Both the position numbers and the translations under genes were made by a program. A DNA stretch of 64,000 nucleotides from Plumapathes pennacea (lineage: Eukaryota > Cnidaria > Anthozoa > Antipatharia > Myriopathidae). The notes below the pieces were generated by a model that worked only from the letters and a program-made list of their open reading frames with translations, had not been told where the DNA came from and did no database searches. Where the stretch lies: assembly GCA_964036295.1 (NCBI GenBank), contig OZ038465.1, positions 24,400,870 to 24,464,869 on the forward strand, given 5' to 3'. Position 1 is the first letter of the stretch. Each line of letters starts with the position of its first letter. Of the stretch, positions 21,961 through 32,033 are shown piece by piece.

Positions 21961-23430
21961 ATTGACTCGCGTAAGTGTAAGAACTACGGCCGTATTGTCC
22001 TCAAGGACAATAACAGGATCATTACAGACCAACAAAAGGTGGCAGAGACATTAAATGATTTCTTCACAACCGTCGATTGTCCCGAAACTGCTCAACCAAA
22101 ACCCTCGCCAGACCTCAGCCACATAACTGAACATGTAGTTAATACATCAAGTCTGTCGCTGGGGAAAACAAATCCAAAGGAAGTGAAAGAGATTCTTCTC
22201 AGCCTTAAGCCAAACAAAGCGACGGGATACGATCTCATTCCTCCACGTGCAGTAAAACAATTAGCAGACGTACTTTGTTACCCTCTCAGTACGTTAGTTA
22301 ACTACGTGGTAGACGATGGTAAAATACCGCAACAGTGGAAACTTGGGGAAGTTGCACCCGTCTATAAGAAGAACTGTGCCTTAAACAAATCAAACTAAGG
22401 GCCAATTACCATTCTGCCGTCACTCTCAAAAGTGTTTGAGAGGCTAATGCACGCCAGAGTGAGCCCTCACTTTGAGAACATTTTTCATAAGTACGTATTC
22501 GCCTATAGGAAACATCATGGTTGTGATGCCGCTTTGCTCAGCCTAACCAAACAGTGGAAAAAGGAACTCGATAACCACAAAATTATTGGTCTCGTCTCGA
22601 TGGACCTGTCAAAGGCATTCGACACACTACCGCATGAGCTAATAATAAAAAAGCTAAGGCTATACGGAGCTGACGACAAAACAGCCGAACTCTTTAAGGA
22701 TTATCTATCAAATCGCCGTCAACGAGTTAAGATCGGAAACAGCTACTCCGCCTTGCAGAGCATCACGGCCGGAGTCCCGCAGGGCTCCATACTTGGCCCT
22801 GTCTTATTCAACATCTTCATGAATGATCTTGCTTATGTTGTTAAACAAAGCTCATTGTCAGCTTATGCAGACGACACACAAATCTTCCATGCAGATAAAG
22901 ATCCTAACAAAGTCAAAGAAACCATAAACGATGATTTATCTAACGTCGATAAATGGTACAAAGAAAACAGAATGAAAAGAAACCCCTCTAAGTATCATGC
23001 AATGATCTTGGGTAAAACACAGAAAAAACTAAAATTTCATTGCGAGAACATAGTCATCCCGAACAGTGAAGCATTCGAGTTACTAGGTGTCACCGTGGAT
23101 GACAAACTTAAATTTGACCTGCACACCGCTAAAGTCTGCAGGAAGGTATCTCAGCAGGTTGCTGTGTTAAGACGTATGAGGAACATGTTACCATTCGAAA
23201 TAAGGGTGAGAATCTACAAATCCTTTATTGTTCTACACTTTACTTACTGTGCAGAAACTTGGCATTTCTGCAGCAAGATGTCTGCTGACAAGCTAGATAA
23301 GGTAATGAGCGCGCCGTCCACTTCGTCTTCAGAGACAAAAGTACCCCGTATGAAGATCTACTCAAGAAGTTAGGCAGCACTTCATTAAGACACCAAAGAG
23401 CAATTAAAATCCTCAGTACTGTTTATAAAC
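21961..23430 (+). pseudogene. LINE copy 1, reverse transcriptase part
   Basis: Continues the LINE: SRKCKNYGRIVLKDNNRII, then the RT domain with FAYRKHHGCDAALL, SMDLSKAFDTLPH (motif A), GVPQGSILGP (motif B) and AYADDTQIF (catalytic motif C), and the thumb LGVTVDDKLKF. TAA at 22396-22398 replaces the Tyr codon found in copy 2. A one-base loss near 23300 (shared with copy 2) sends the C-terminus out of frame. Similarity to copy 2 ends at 23430, so the 3' UTR and tail are lost. Clade looks like CR1/L2; a tree would be needed. Confidence 0.88.
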
Positions 23431-23717
23431 AATGCCCGTTAGCGGAGGAACAAGGGTGTTTTGTCTAAAATGTCGGAAAGACCGCTGGTCATGGCTCTGT
23501 TGCAGTTAACCTCAAAGAATGGCACCGTGTTGTCCGATGATTTCAAAGGAAAACCATCCAAGATTCATATTCTGGCCGGGTAATGCACTTGCGAAATGAG
23601 ATCTATCAGACCCAGCATTTTCCATAAAAATTACGTCGGACTCCACATTTTCCACACTCTGCATTTTCCACACTCCGCACTCCCCATTTTCCATCCAACC
23701 TTTGATCAGGCTACTCT

Positions 23718-23972
23718 TCATTGCAAAAGTTTTGCCACATTTGTCACACTAGTGGGGTTTTCTCCTGTGTGCACAAGCTGGTGTCTGTTCAGGTCACCCT
23801 TCTTTGCAAATGTTTTACCACATGTGTCACACTGGTTGGGATTTCCTTTGCACAACAGTTGATGAGGTTCAAGGCTCCTCATATAAATTGGAAGTTGTTT
23901 ACAACATCTTTCAATCGAGTACATGTTCTCATTGTGTGACATTTTTAATCCTCTTCTTAAACCAGCCATGTT
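23718..23972 (-). pseudogene. C2H2 zinc-finger gene remnant
   Basis: ATG at about 23969 (MAGLRRGLKMSHNENMYSIE). It leads to one full C2H2 finger, QCDTCGKTFAKKGDLNRHQL followed by VHTGE, with the standard C-x2-C-x12-H-x3-H spacing and TGE-P linker. A second finger (CDKCGKTFAMK) starts at once but is out of frame by a small indel. The rest is missing. It is a Kruppel-type array cut to about 1.5 fingers. Confidence 0.65.
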
Positions 23973-24010
23973 CAACCTGTAAAATAATACAACCTTCTAT
24001 TAGCCTCACA

Positions 24011-24080
24011 ATAATCACAACGCTAATGCAGTAGTAGCGCATCATTCGGAGACTCCAAGCGTGTCGCCATCTTGAAATTT
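24011..24080 (+). repeat. Fragment of the 59311-60316 transposon end
   Basis: AATCACAACGCTAATGCAG, then ACTCCAAGCGTGTCGCCATC and TTGAAATTTAG match the inverted ends of the element at 59311-60316. A (GTCTGTCA)n simple repeat follows at 24085-24126. Confidence 0.7.
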
Positions 24081-24256
24081 AGTGTTCGTCTGTCAGTCAG
24101 TCAGTCTGTCAGTCTGTCAGTCTGGCATACAACCTCGTCCCCAGTTCCCATCGCTGCATAACCAATAACAAAGGCCGGATTGATCACGTGTGGCCCTGTA
24201 GTTTTACTCGCAAATTTAATGAAGCAACTACAGTCTATCTAACTGTGTTCACGAAA

Positions 24257-24721
24257 ATGAATTTGAAAACTGGAAAACCTGAAACACAGTCTCGCGAAGC
24301 TTTCCTTCAAAAGAGAAGGGAAAAGGCACGGGCAAGGCGGAATGAAACGATCGAAAAGCACCAAATACGTCTAGAGAAGACCACAACATGATAAACAGAA
24401 GCGTGCCGAAGAAACGATTCCGCAAAGAAAACAGCGCATGAATGCCGATCGACAGCGGCATGAACACAAGCGAGCCGAAGAAAACACTCCACAAAGAGAA
24501 CAGCGGCTGAAAGCAAAACCGGAACTTCAAGAGCAAAAGTGGGCTGAAGAAAAGAACCAGCAGAGAAAACAACGCATGAATGCCGATCGAAAGCGGCATG
24601 AACACAAGTGAGCTGAAGAAAAGACTCCACAAAGAGAACAGCGCTTGAAAGCGAATCGAGAACATCAGATGCCGTTTTGCATTAAACTCAGATACTTATT
24701 CAGAAAGGACAAGCAACAAAG
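24257..24721 (+). pseudogene. STPR-type (23-residue repeat) coding remnant
   Basis: From ATG 24257 (MNLKTGKPETQSREAFLQKR) the frame leads into a basic array. It stops at 24388, and one base over it continues as four 23-residue repeats: KQKRAEETIPQRKQRMNADR, HKRAEENTPQREQRLKAK, QKWAEEKNQQRKQRMNADR and HK-stop-AEEKTPQREQRLKANR. TGA at 24609-24611 sits in the last. The period and R/E pattern match the score-and-three-amino-acid peptide repeat (STPR) DNA-binding domain known from silkworm FMBP-1 and seen in repeat-encoded animal proteins. A donor ACAAAG/GTTAGT follows at about 24720, so it was the 5' exon of a longer gene. One frameshift and one stop. Confidence 0.65.
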
Positions 24722-26533
24722 GTTAGTCAGTGGAAATGGAACAATCACCTTGACAAATATATTCTACCCTTATCTTGTAACTCGATCACTTGAGAATGTA
24801 TTAGAATCTGTATGCTGATCATTTTTGAAGTATTTCGAAGTATTGTTGCTCGCTGCGTGGCCCGTCTAACTTAAAATCACACGGCGTGTCTTTTCGTCAT
24901 GTTATTAGTTTTTTTCTGGTTTACGAATCTGCACACGGTGATTGGTTCAGATTATCACGTGATATGCAATGACGTAATTGACTTCGTTAAACAACTCGAG
25001 TGTGGCCAGTGAATTGCTCAGTACTTGTGCGTAAAAGTTAACTGCATTTAATCCAAACTCAACACCGTTTGGGTATGTGGAACACGCACTGATAAACTGG
25101 ATGTTAGGGAACAATTTTGGCTTGCGTTCACCGCGGAAGCTTTGAGAATAGCCGTAAACAGATGTTTGATGGATACCGCTGGGGGATTGCAATATCTCTG
25201 TCGCCGCTAAACTTTATGTGGCGACATGAAATACTTCTGGGAAGAAAACAGGCCGAAAATGGAAACCAAAGCTACGATGAGCTTTAGCCGCAAAACAATG
25301 GCAATTTATGCTTTACTCTGTACATCACAGATGCTGCCTCATAAAATTCTTCTGCTTATCGTACATTGCCTGTTGAAATGTTTCTTTCATTCGATCATGT
25401 AGCCTTTGTTTCGTAATGGTCATTGAAATGAAAAATACACCGAAATAGTCCTGAGTGTTAAGTTTGCAGTCACACATGGACTGAACGCGCTGTGAACAAA
25501 ACCGCAATAATATTTTAAACATGTCTTGTGTTACATTCCTCGCTTTCAATTTTATATTTGTTACAAAGCACGAATACTCGAAAGCCTGATAGAAGAAACG
25601 TATTCAGTTAATAAAAGAAAACACAAAAGTATTGGATTAATCTGATTAGAAATAAGAGTCAAAGTCCATTGTGCATAAGAAAAGTTGTCACGCATTCTCA
25701 AAATGCAGGGCCACTTAACCTTTAAAGGGCCCAAGTCACCCAGTGTGCATTGCGCGCTTGAGTTTTTGTTGTCATTCGGGAAATAGGGGTGGTCTCACCT
25801 GACTTCAAGGGCTCACAGAATCAAATGATATGGCGTCGTTGGTGAATATATTTCGCGGCTATTTTAGTGTTTTTCTTTCCTTGAGAATATTGCAGTCTCA
25901 TTGTAATCTCCCTTCTTTGCAACTCGGAGCTCTAAGAGGGTCATCATCCGCCTGAACTCAACGTCGGAATTTCACGACTTTGCTCGAAGTCACATCAGTC
26001 AGATGGTGTTTCAACACACGGCCGATATGGGTTTGTTTTTATAATCTGTGTCATACCATCAACCATGCTGTTGTTTTCTAAATTACGAGGTAAGCTACAA
26101 TCATGGTCAAAAGTTGTTGGGACGCTCCACTTACGCACATCCGGAGCACAATGTAAATCCGTACAACCTATGGGGGTATCATATTTCTTGGGACTTGTAA
26201 ACTATCGACAAACTCGTTCACGAGATCGAGAGTCGAATGCTTTTTGCATTGGTAAATCATAACTGAGTTCAACTGTAAACGCGCGCCACTTTCTGCAGAT
26301 ACAACGGTCGTTTTTTAGATTACGTATAGCTGATTGACGAGTCTCATTGGCTCAAACGGCACAAGTGAAAACATGTGACAAGTACCCAGGCCCATCCGAG
26401 AACTCTCGTTCGGCAACGGGACATGTTTCGTGCTTCGTAATAGTGTAGCTGTGGAATTTTTTCTGACATTTGTGTTCAGCCGTAGATAGGGATTCTAAAC
26501 TACTTCGACGATACGCAGTTGCATCTTTTTGGG
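24722..26533. other. Largely non-coding; two unrecognised minus-strand exon-like frames
   Basis: Minus frames at 25325-25549 (YFGVFFISMTITKQRLHDRM) and 24947-25192 (KPKLFPNIQFISACSTYPNG) look protein-like but I recognise neither, and no splice pair links them convincingly. The rest shows nothing supportable. Confidence 0.3.
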
Positions 26534-26593
26534 ATGGAATCGGAAGATTGTGTGGTTGCTGGACGTTCAAAACCTCGTCAGATCAGTTTCAAG
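26534..26593 (+). CDS. Possible first coding exon
   Basis: ATG 26534 opens MESEDCVVAGRSKPRQISFK and meets a clean donor TTCAAG/GTAGGT at 26594. No downstream exon is found before the TIR at 27178. Could be the start of a host or transposon gene; only the start and donor support it. Confidence 0.3.
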
Positions 26594-27822
26594 GTAGGTA
26601 AAATTTTATCATATATTCCGATGTTCAGTTTATTAAATGGTTATACATGCATGTACTTAGTCGGCTCGCTATTGTCGGATCGAGGTGTCGATGTTGCTAC
26701 TGTCAGGGTTCTGGTTTGCGGTGTGAATGCACGGTCACGAGCATTTTCGCTAGACGTACTTGGCATACTCGTTGGGGTACCAAGATATTCATCTGCATGG
26801 GATATAAAATTACACACGTCCCGTCTTTTTACGTAGAAAACATCCAAATAGTCAATCTCTCTCTAAAACGATACAGAAAACATTGTATAATAGACTGAAG
26901 TGTGGCTGTGCATCGATGTTTGCGAACAAACGTGTTGGTTGATTCTGGTATATGTACATGAATCGTGTAAACACAATGCCGTAACTTTTTAACGTTCAAG
27001 AAAATTTTCACTATTGTACGAGAATTCCGCTAGTTTATAAAACCCTTAATAATAATGCCCTCCTTGAGTATTGAAGGACTTTGGAGTAAGAATCTGCAAT
27101 GCAATAATGAATATTGTATTTTATTATGTAATTCATAAAAGGAATTCTGAAACGTTTACCTGTATAAACAATAATAAACTCAAGTCACTTAAGGCCTGGT
27201 TTTTCATGGAAACAAGGCTAAATCCATTTTTTTTTTAGTTTTCGTTCGCTTTATTTTAGAGAATCGTGTAAAACTTTCCAGGTTTACTTTTTACGATAGT
27301 TTGCACAGTTTCCTGCAGTCACATGTCATACCAGAATAATTTACAAGACAAAATAGTTCTAGAATAGGTGCCCATAAACAACCAAAAATGGGGTGTATAG
27401 AACGAGGTTTATATTGATCAAATTTTGCCTATTGTGAGTTTACAAGAACCAGTGAATCGTAAATAGCCTTTGACGCTTGTCTGTAGAACACCTATTGAAA
27501 GCAATCAGTCAATGATTAGAAAGTATCGAATATCGATGCACTTCCGAGATCTTTTGTAGCCGTCTACTGTGCAATCTTCGATGAAGTCGCAAAATCAAAG
27601 ACATGATTTAATAGTTAGTAGTATTTTTTTGTTTATTCTGAAAGTTACCATACGACGCAGTAGGATAAGTGCTCCCCATTCACTGAAGTTTAATCAGCCG
27701 TTGTACCAAAGGTATTCGGCGCCATATTGGAAGAGAAACGGCCGTTGGGAGTCTGGAGCGAGGGCACAAATCAAAATAAATTACCCTCCCCTCCCAATAA
27801 GTGAATTAATGTTTAGGATTTT

Positions 27823-28080
27823 GGACCAATCACATTTCGATTTCAATGTTCAACAATGGCGGACGAAGAAGAAATGGCAAGGGATGAAGGAGAAAACCCG
27901 ACGATTACAAAGGAAATTTGTCCATGGGACACTTTGTGACCAATATAGCACAATAGGGACTTAAAGATAGCGGTAACTTGTTCAGAATAAATGCAAGAAC
28001 GGTCGTTGGAAAGAGTTTGCTCTGTATACAGGGAGGAGGATATGACGAGAGTTCCCTTGTAAGATTTGGCGCCCGGGCGC
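27823..28080 (+). promoter_or_regulatory. Possible promoter with CCAAT and E2F-like sites
   Basis: GGACCAATCAC (27823), a YY1-like AACAATGGCGGAC (27852) and TTTGGCGCCCGGGCG (about 28068) precede the SAP-domain gene. ATG 27856 opens a 27-codon frame (MADEEEMARDEGENPTITKE) that ends in a stop. The motifs are common in animal promoters; function is inferred. Confidence 0.35.
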
Positions 28081-29774
28081 GTTAATTTATAATTATGAGC
28101 GCTGAACTTAGGCGGGAAATACAGTCTTTGGTTCAGACGCGGCAGTTGGATAGAAATCGTGAGGGCGCAAAATTAAGTTTTATCGTTTATTCAGCAATAT
28201 TTAGCGTTCGAATTTATAAATAAGTTGGGGCAAAACCATCTAACAAATGGCTGTAAAAGTCGAATGCGCTTGGGCAAGAGTCTTTATTCGGGAAACGAAG
28301 AATATTTGTCGCCTCGAACGTGGAGCCGGTGAAGGGTGTACCAGGTTTGGAGGGAGAGTTTTAGCAGAACGCTACAATGCGTACTACCAACATTTCAAGG
28401 ATCATCCCCTTTTCTTCATGGACCAAAAACAATTCAGTCGCGTGGCAAAAATATTAGACTCAAAGTTTGGCACTTGGAGGAACAAGGCTGACAAACAAGC
28501 CTATCTGACGCGGTTTTCACCTTCCAATTGGGCAGAGGGGAAAATCATAACAAAGGAAGGTAAAAGGAACCACTCTTTGTCGAACTGCACAACCTGCCAA
28601 AAATTCAACTGGGCATACCAAGGTACTTTCCCTATTCCAAAGATGTGCAGAAGCCACAAATCTGGGCCACTCAGTGAAATCGGAATTGAAGCAAAAAAGC
28701 TAACTAACTTTGGCCCAAAAGCAACAAACAAGAGACTCAGAGAAGTTGGTCAGGCCATTTATTCAACATTTGATGATCGGTGTAAAGAAAACTTTGGCAA
28801 GTCCTTTAGTGAAATTCTAGTCCTGGTCCCTGAAGCTGGTCTTCAGAAGAAGCTGACAGCTGTAGATAAAAAGAAATTAAGAAGAAATCAGCAAAGAAAA
28901 ATGAAGAAGGAAACTGAAAACCAAATGGCAGGAGACACCACTGCTCACTTAATGCTGAGGCAGTCCTATAGTGCAAGACAGAAGCATAGGCTAGCTCAGG
29001 TATTTGAAACACCAGAGGAGGCTGCTGAAAGAACACGACTGACTCCCCCAAAAGAGAAATCGATCTCACACTCCTGCTATAGAAAGCATTGAAGGAAATG
29101 TGGAGCAACTTCTTGCTGATGTTGGATCATGGCCTGAAACAGCTGTCAATTGGTCAGAGAAGGCTAGGGAGTACAACATTAACAGGAAAGGTGAACATCA
29201 ATTTTCGAGGAATGGTGGCCAAATTGTAAAGGCACTGCTGACAGCAAATGGAGTAGACTTGGCTCGCTTTCAGGCAAAAGATGGAAGCATACAGCAAAAT
29301 GCACAAGGTATTTATACAAGTTCTATGAAATTCAAAATATGATATCCTATTTGGCCCTAATCTGGTCACAACATGCAGTGTAATGACAAAGTTCTGTCAA
29401 ACAACTCTGTAGCTTATATTAATCATTGTTGACTTACAGTGCTTTAGTGAATGCTATTTAATGTAAAATAATTGTTATTCCTCTTTTGTTACCATAACCT
29501 GTTTAATAAGTTATTTATTTAATAGTTTTATTTAATACATTGCTCATCATAAACAAAACAAAATATAACACAAGTTACACTTATTAATTGTTTTTTTAAT
29601 TTCATCATGTCAGGTGTCCGTGTTAGACGAGCAACTCGAAAGCAAAAAGGTCAGGAGATTTCGATTCCAGTACCCCCATGCAATGAAAAGGTGAGAGCTG
29701 AGGTGATAAGAAGAATTCATGATGGCACCTACAATCTTGGAATTTCTGTGGTGGAGACTGAGGTCATTAAGCTA

Positions 29775-30028
29775 CAATCCTGGCCAAAAGTCGTGGGACA
29801 CTTAGCGTTTTATCTAAAAATTATGACATTTTCCCTCTTCCCGCCCCCCTCCCCCCTTGCAATGTTGAATGAATGTGCTCAAAGTGCACTCCCTTTAAGC
29901 AACATTGTATGGGGGGGAGGGGGAGGACTAAGTTTCGGAAACAGGAGCCACTTTCGTTGTTCAACAAGGAGTGGTGGTGAAAACATAGCATTTTTTCAGA
30001 GTGTCCCACATACTTTTGGCCAGGATTG
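29775..30028 (+). mobile_element. Mariner-type MITE, copy a
   Basis: 254 bp with inverted ends CAATCCTGGCCAAAAGT and ACTTTTGGCCAGGATTG. A TA lies on its left (29773-29774). It is identical, as far as I can read, to copy b at 31780-32033 and about 80 percent like copy c at 61555-61799. It contains a poly-C and a poly-G block that pair in a hairpin. Confidence 0.9.
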
Positions 30029-31779
30029 TCTATAGCGCGAGTTATACTAAAAATGTCCATAACTTCTAGAGGATTTGATGTATTGATGCCAAACTTGAAA
30101 TAGTTGTTGTTTGTGACCTTGTGTATGTATTCGAACCAAATTTGCCTAATTAAAAAACAGTTGGAACATTTTAGTGAATGACGTGCTCGTATTGTATGTG
30201 CTGAGGAATATGATTGTGACAGGGTGAAATTTGAAAATTGAACGGTCACAATTAAATGCCGGTTTTAACGACTAAAAACTGAGGTTAAAACCTTCAAGTC
30301 GATTAATCGTTTATTTTACGATACTCGGACGTCGAAATTAAAAGAAAAACAGCGATTCACATGGGAAAAGAAACAATTTCCGCGGAGCAGAGGGCGCTGA
30401 CCTTATGATCCTGTCCTCTGTGGCCGACTGTGTGACAGTGCGTCTCGCTGGTTTGGCGTTTCTGTTTCAGCCCTATTCCCCGGGCTTGTGCGTTTGCATT
30501 TCGATCGGGGAGTACGTTTCCCAGCATTAATCCAATTGGCTTTTTGTTTTGTTTCAAGCATTGCTGGGTTTTCCGCACCGGGTAACGCACACTAAGAGCA
30601 AATGTCTGCAGCTCGGCAGACTGGTGACGTCATGCCGCGGCAACAATAAACAATTTTCTATTCAAAGCCCTGTGTATTATTTGTAAGCGATACAGATACC
30701 AATCTCCTAGCGACAAGAAGTAAAGCTACTAATATAATCTTACATAATACACGTGACATGTGTACTTTGAGTGACGTCCGAGTTCATGCCGTGACAATAC
30801 TCGGCCACAATAGCGTCAATTCTCAGTAACAAATACGCGAATAAATCGGATTTTACAGCACTTCCTCAGAAAAGAACGTTCGAACTACTTTGCCCACTGT
30901 AGATACATTAACATATCGTACTGGCCGGTATATTTGACCAGCCGAAGCATGATTTTTAACAGTTCTCACCTTGACCGTTAATAAAAATCAAAATCTATTT
31001 ATAATCTTATAGCTGTAAGTGGGTGAGAACTGTTGAAAACACATCAAAATGGCATGTTTGAACGATAAATATCACTTAGAATATAGGAAATATAAACGAT
31101 AAGTCATTGTGTGCAATATCAAGAGGTACAATTTCCTTTACTTTCGAAAAATCGAACTTTTCCCGGTGAGAATTGATGAGAATTGATGTCAGTACTCGGC
31201 ACACTGACGTCATGCATCCGGTTTCATGTTTCGCTGTGTTGCAATACAAGCACTGCGAAACAATGGCCACACGAATGCGAAGCTGCTGGCACTGAGGAAT
31301 TTGTTTCCATAGGTTAAAGAAACGCCACCTCACGTCCATCATTTCACTATTAACACGATCGATGCATTCGCCTTTTATCAGGACAGGCGGAGCGTCTGCT
31401 GTAGCAAAGAATAGCGTGTCGCTGCTCAGTTCAATGTGTCGCTTACAAAAGTTCTTGGGCGCTGGCAAATGCACAGTGTCGCCCTCCAACGCCTGCAAAA
31501 GATCGGTCCAAGCAATGATAGTGGGACTCCATCTGAAGTCATTCAGGAAGATTGTCTCCGCCTACTCAATTTTCGCGCCAATTTACAATATTTTTCTTAA
31601 AATTAAGCCCTATTGACCTCCTTATATCACTGAAAACTCGCGCTAAACTAATTATTTCTCAGTAAATATATCATTAATACATGCACAGCGTTTATAAAAT
31701 GTACTCATCCAAATTTGGCTACAATGCATCAAATCCTCTAGAAGTTATGGACATTTTTAATTAACTCGCGTCATAGAGA
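30029..31779. mobile_element. 1.75-kb TIR-bounded cargo between two identical MITEs
   Basis: Ends TCTATAGCGCGAGTTATACT and the complement TCTCTATGACGCGAGTTAAT continue as ATGTCCATAACTTCTAGAGG and ATTTGATG on both sides, about 75 bp of inverted repeat. It looks like a DNA transposon of its own. Between the MITEs there is no independent TA or other target duplication of this cargo. Confidence 0.75.
31076..31498 (-). pseudogene. Helicase-like C-terminal fragment inside the cargo
   Basis: The frame reads ALEGDTVHLPAPKNFCKRHI, then FFATADAPPVLIKG, IDRVNSEMMDVRWRFFNLWK and a Cys pair. A segment with R/S-E-M-M-x-V-R-W-x-F occurs near the C-terminus of AAA+/SF3-type replication helicases encoded by repeated elements, including parvovirus-like NS1 sequences and their relatives in invertebrate genomes. 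No Walker motifs are in this piece, so it is only a C-terminal fragment. The cellular, transposon or ancient viral origin cannot be told from this length. Confidence 0.4.
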
Positions 31780-32033
31780 CAATCCTGGCCAAAAGTCGTG
31801 GGACACTTAGCGTTTTATCTAAAAATTATGACATTTTCCCTCTTCCCGCCCCCCTCCCCCCTTGCAATGTTGAATGAATGTGCTCAAAGTGCACTCCCTT
31901 TAAGCAACATTGTATGGGGGGGAGGGGGAGGACTAAGTTTCGGAAACAGGAGCCACTTTCGTTGTTCAACAAGGAGTGGTGGTGAAAACATAGCATTTTT
32001 TCAGAGTGTCCCACATACTTTTGGCCAGGATTG
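31780..32033 (+). mobile_element. Mariner-type MITE, copy b
   Basis: Identical to copy a at every base I compared. It is followed by TA (32034-32035), after which the SAP-gene coding sequence resumes in frame. Its left side abuts the cargo without a TA. Confidence 0.9.

Noticed and set aside
22027..23373. LINE copy 1 as an active element
   Set aside because: Stops at 19823 and 22396, a C-terminal frameshift, missing 5' half of the endonuclease and missing 3' tail.
27569..27964. 131-codon plus frame ahead of the SAP gene
   Set aside because: No homology or splice support. It overlaps the more plausible ATGGCGGAC start in another frame.
29775..32033. The identical 254-bp direct repeats as LTRs of a retrotransposon
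   Set aside because: They do not have TG...CA ends, primer-binding site or polypurine tract. Each has mariner-type inverted ends, and the duplicated target is TA. A diverged solo copy exists at 61555.
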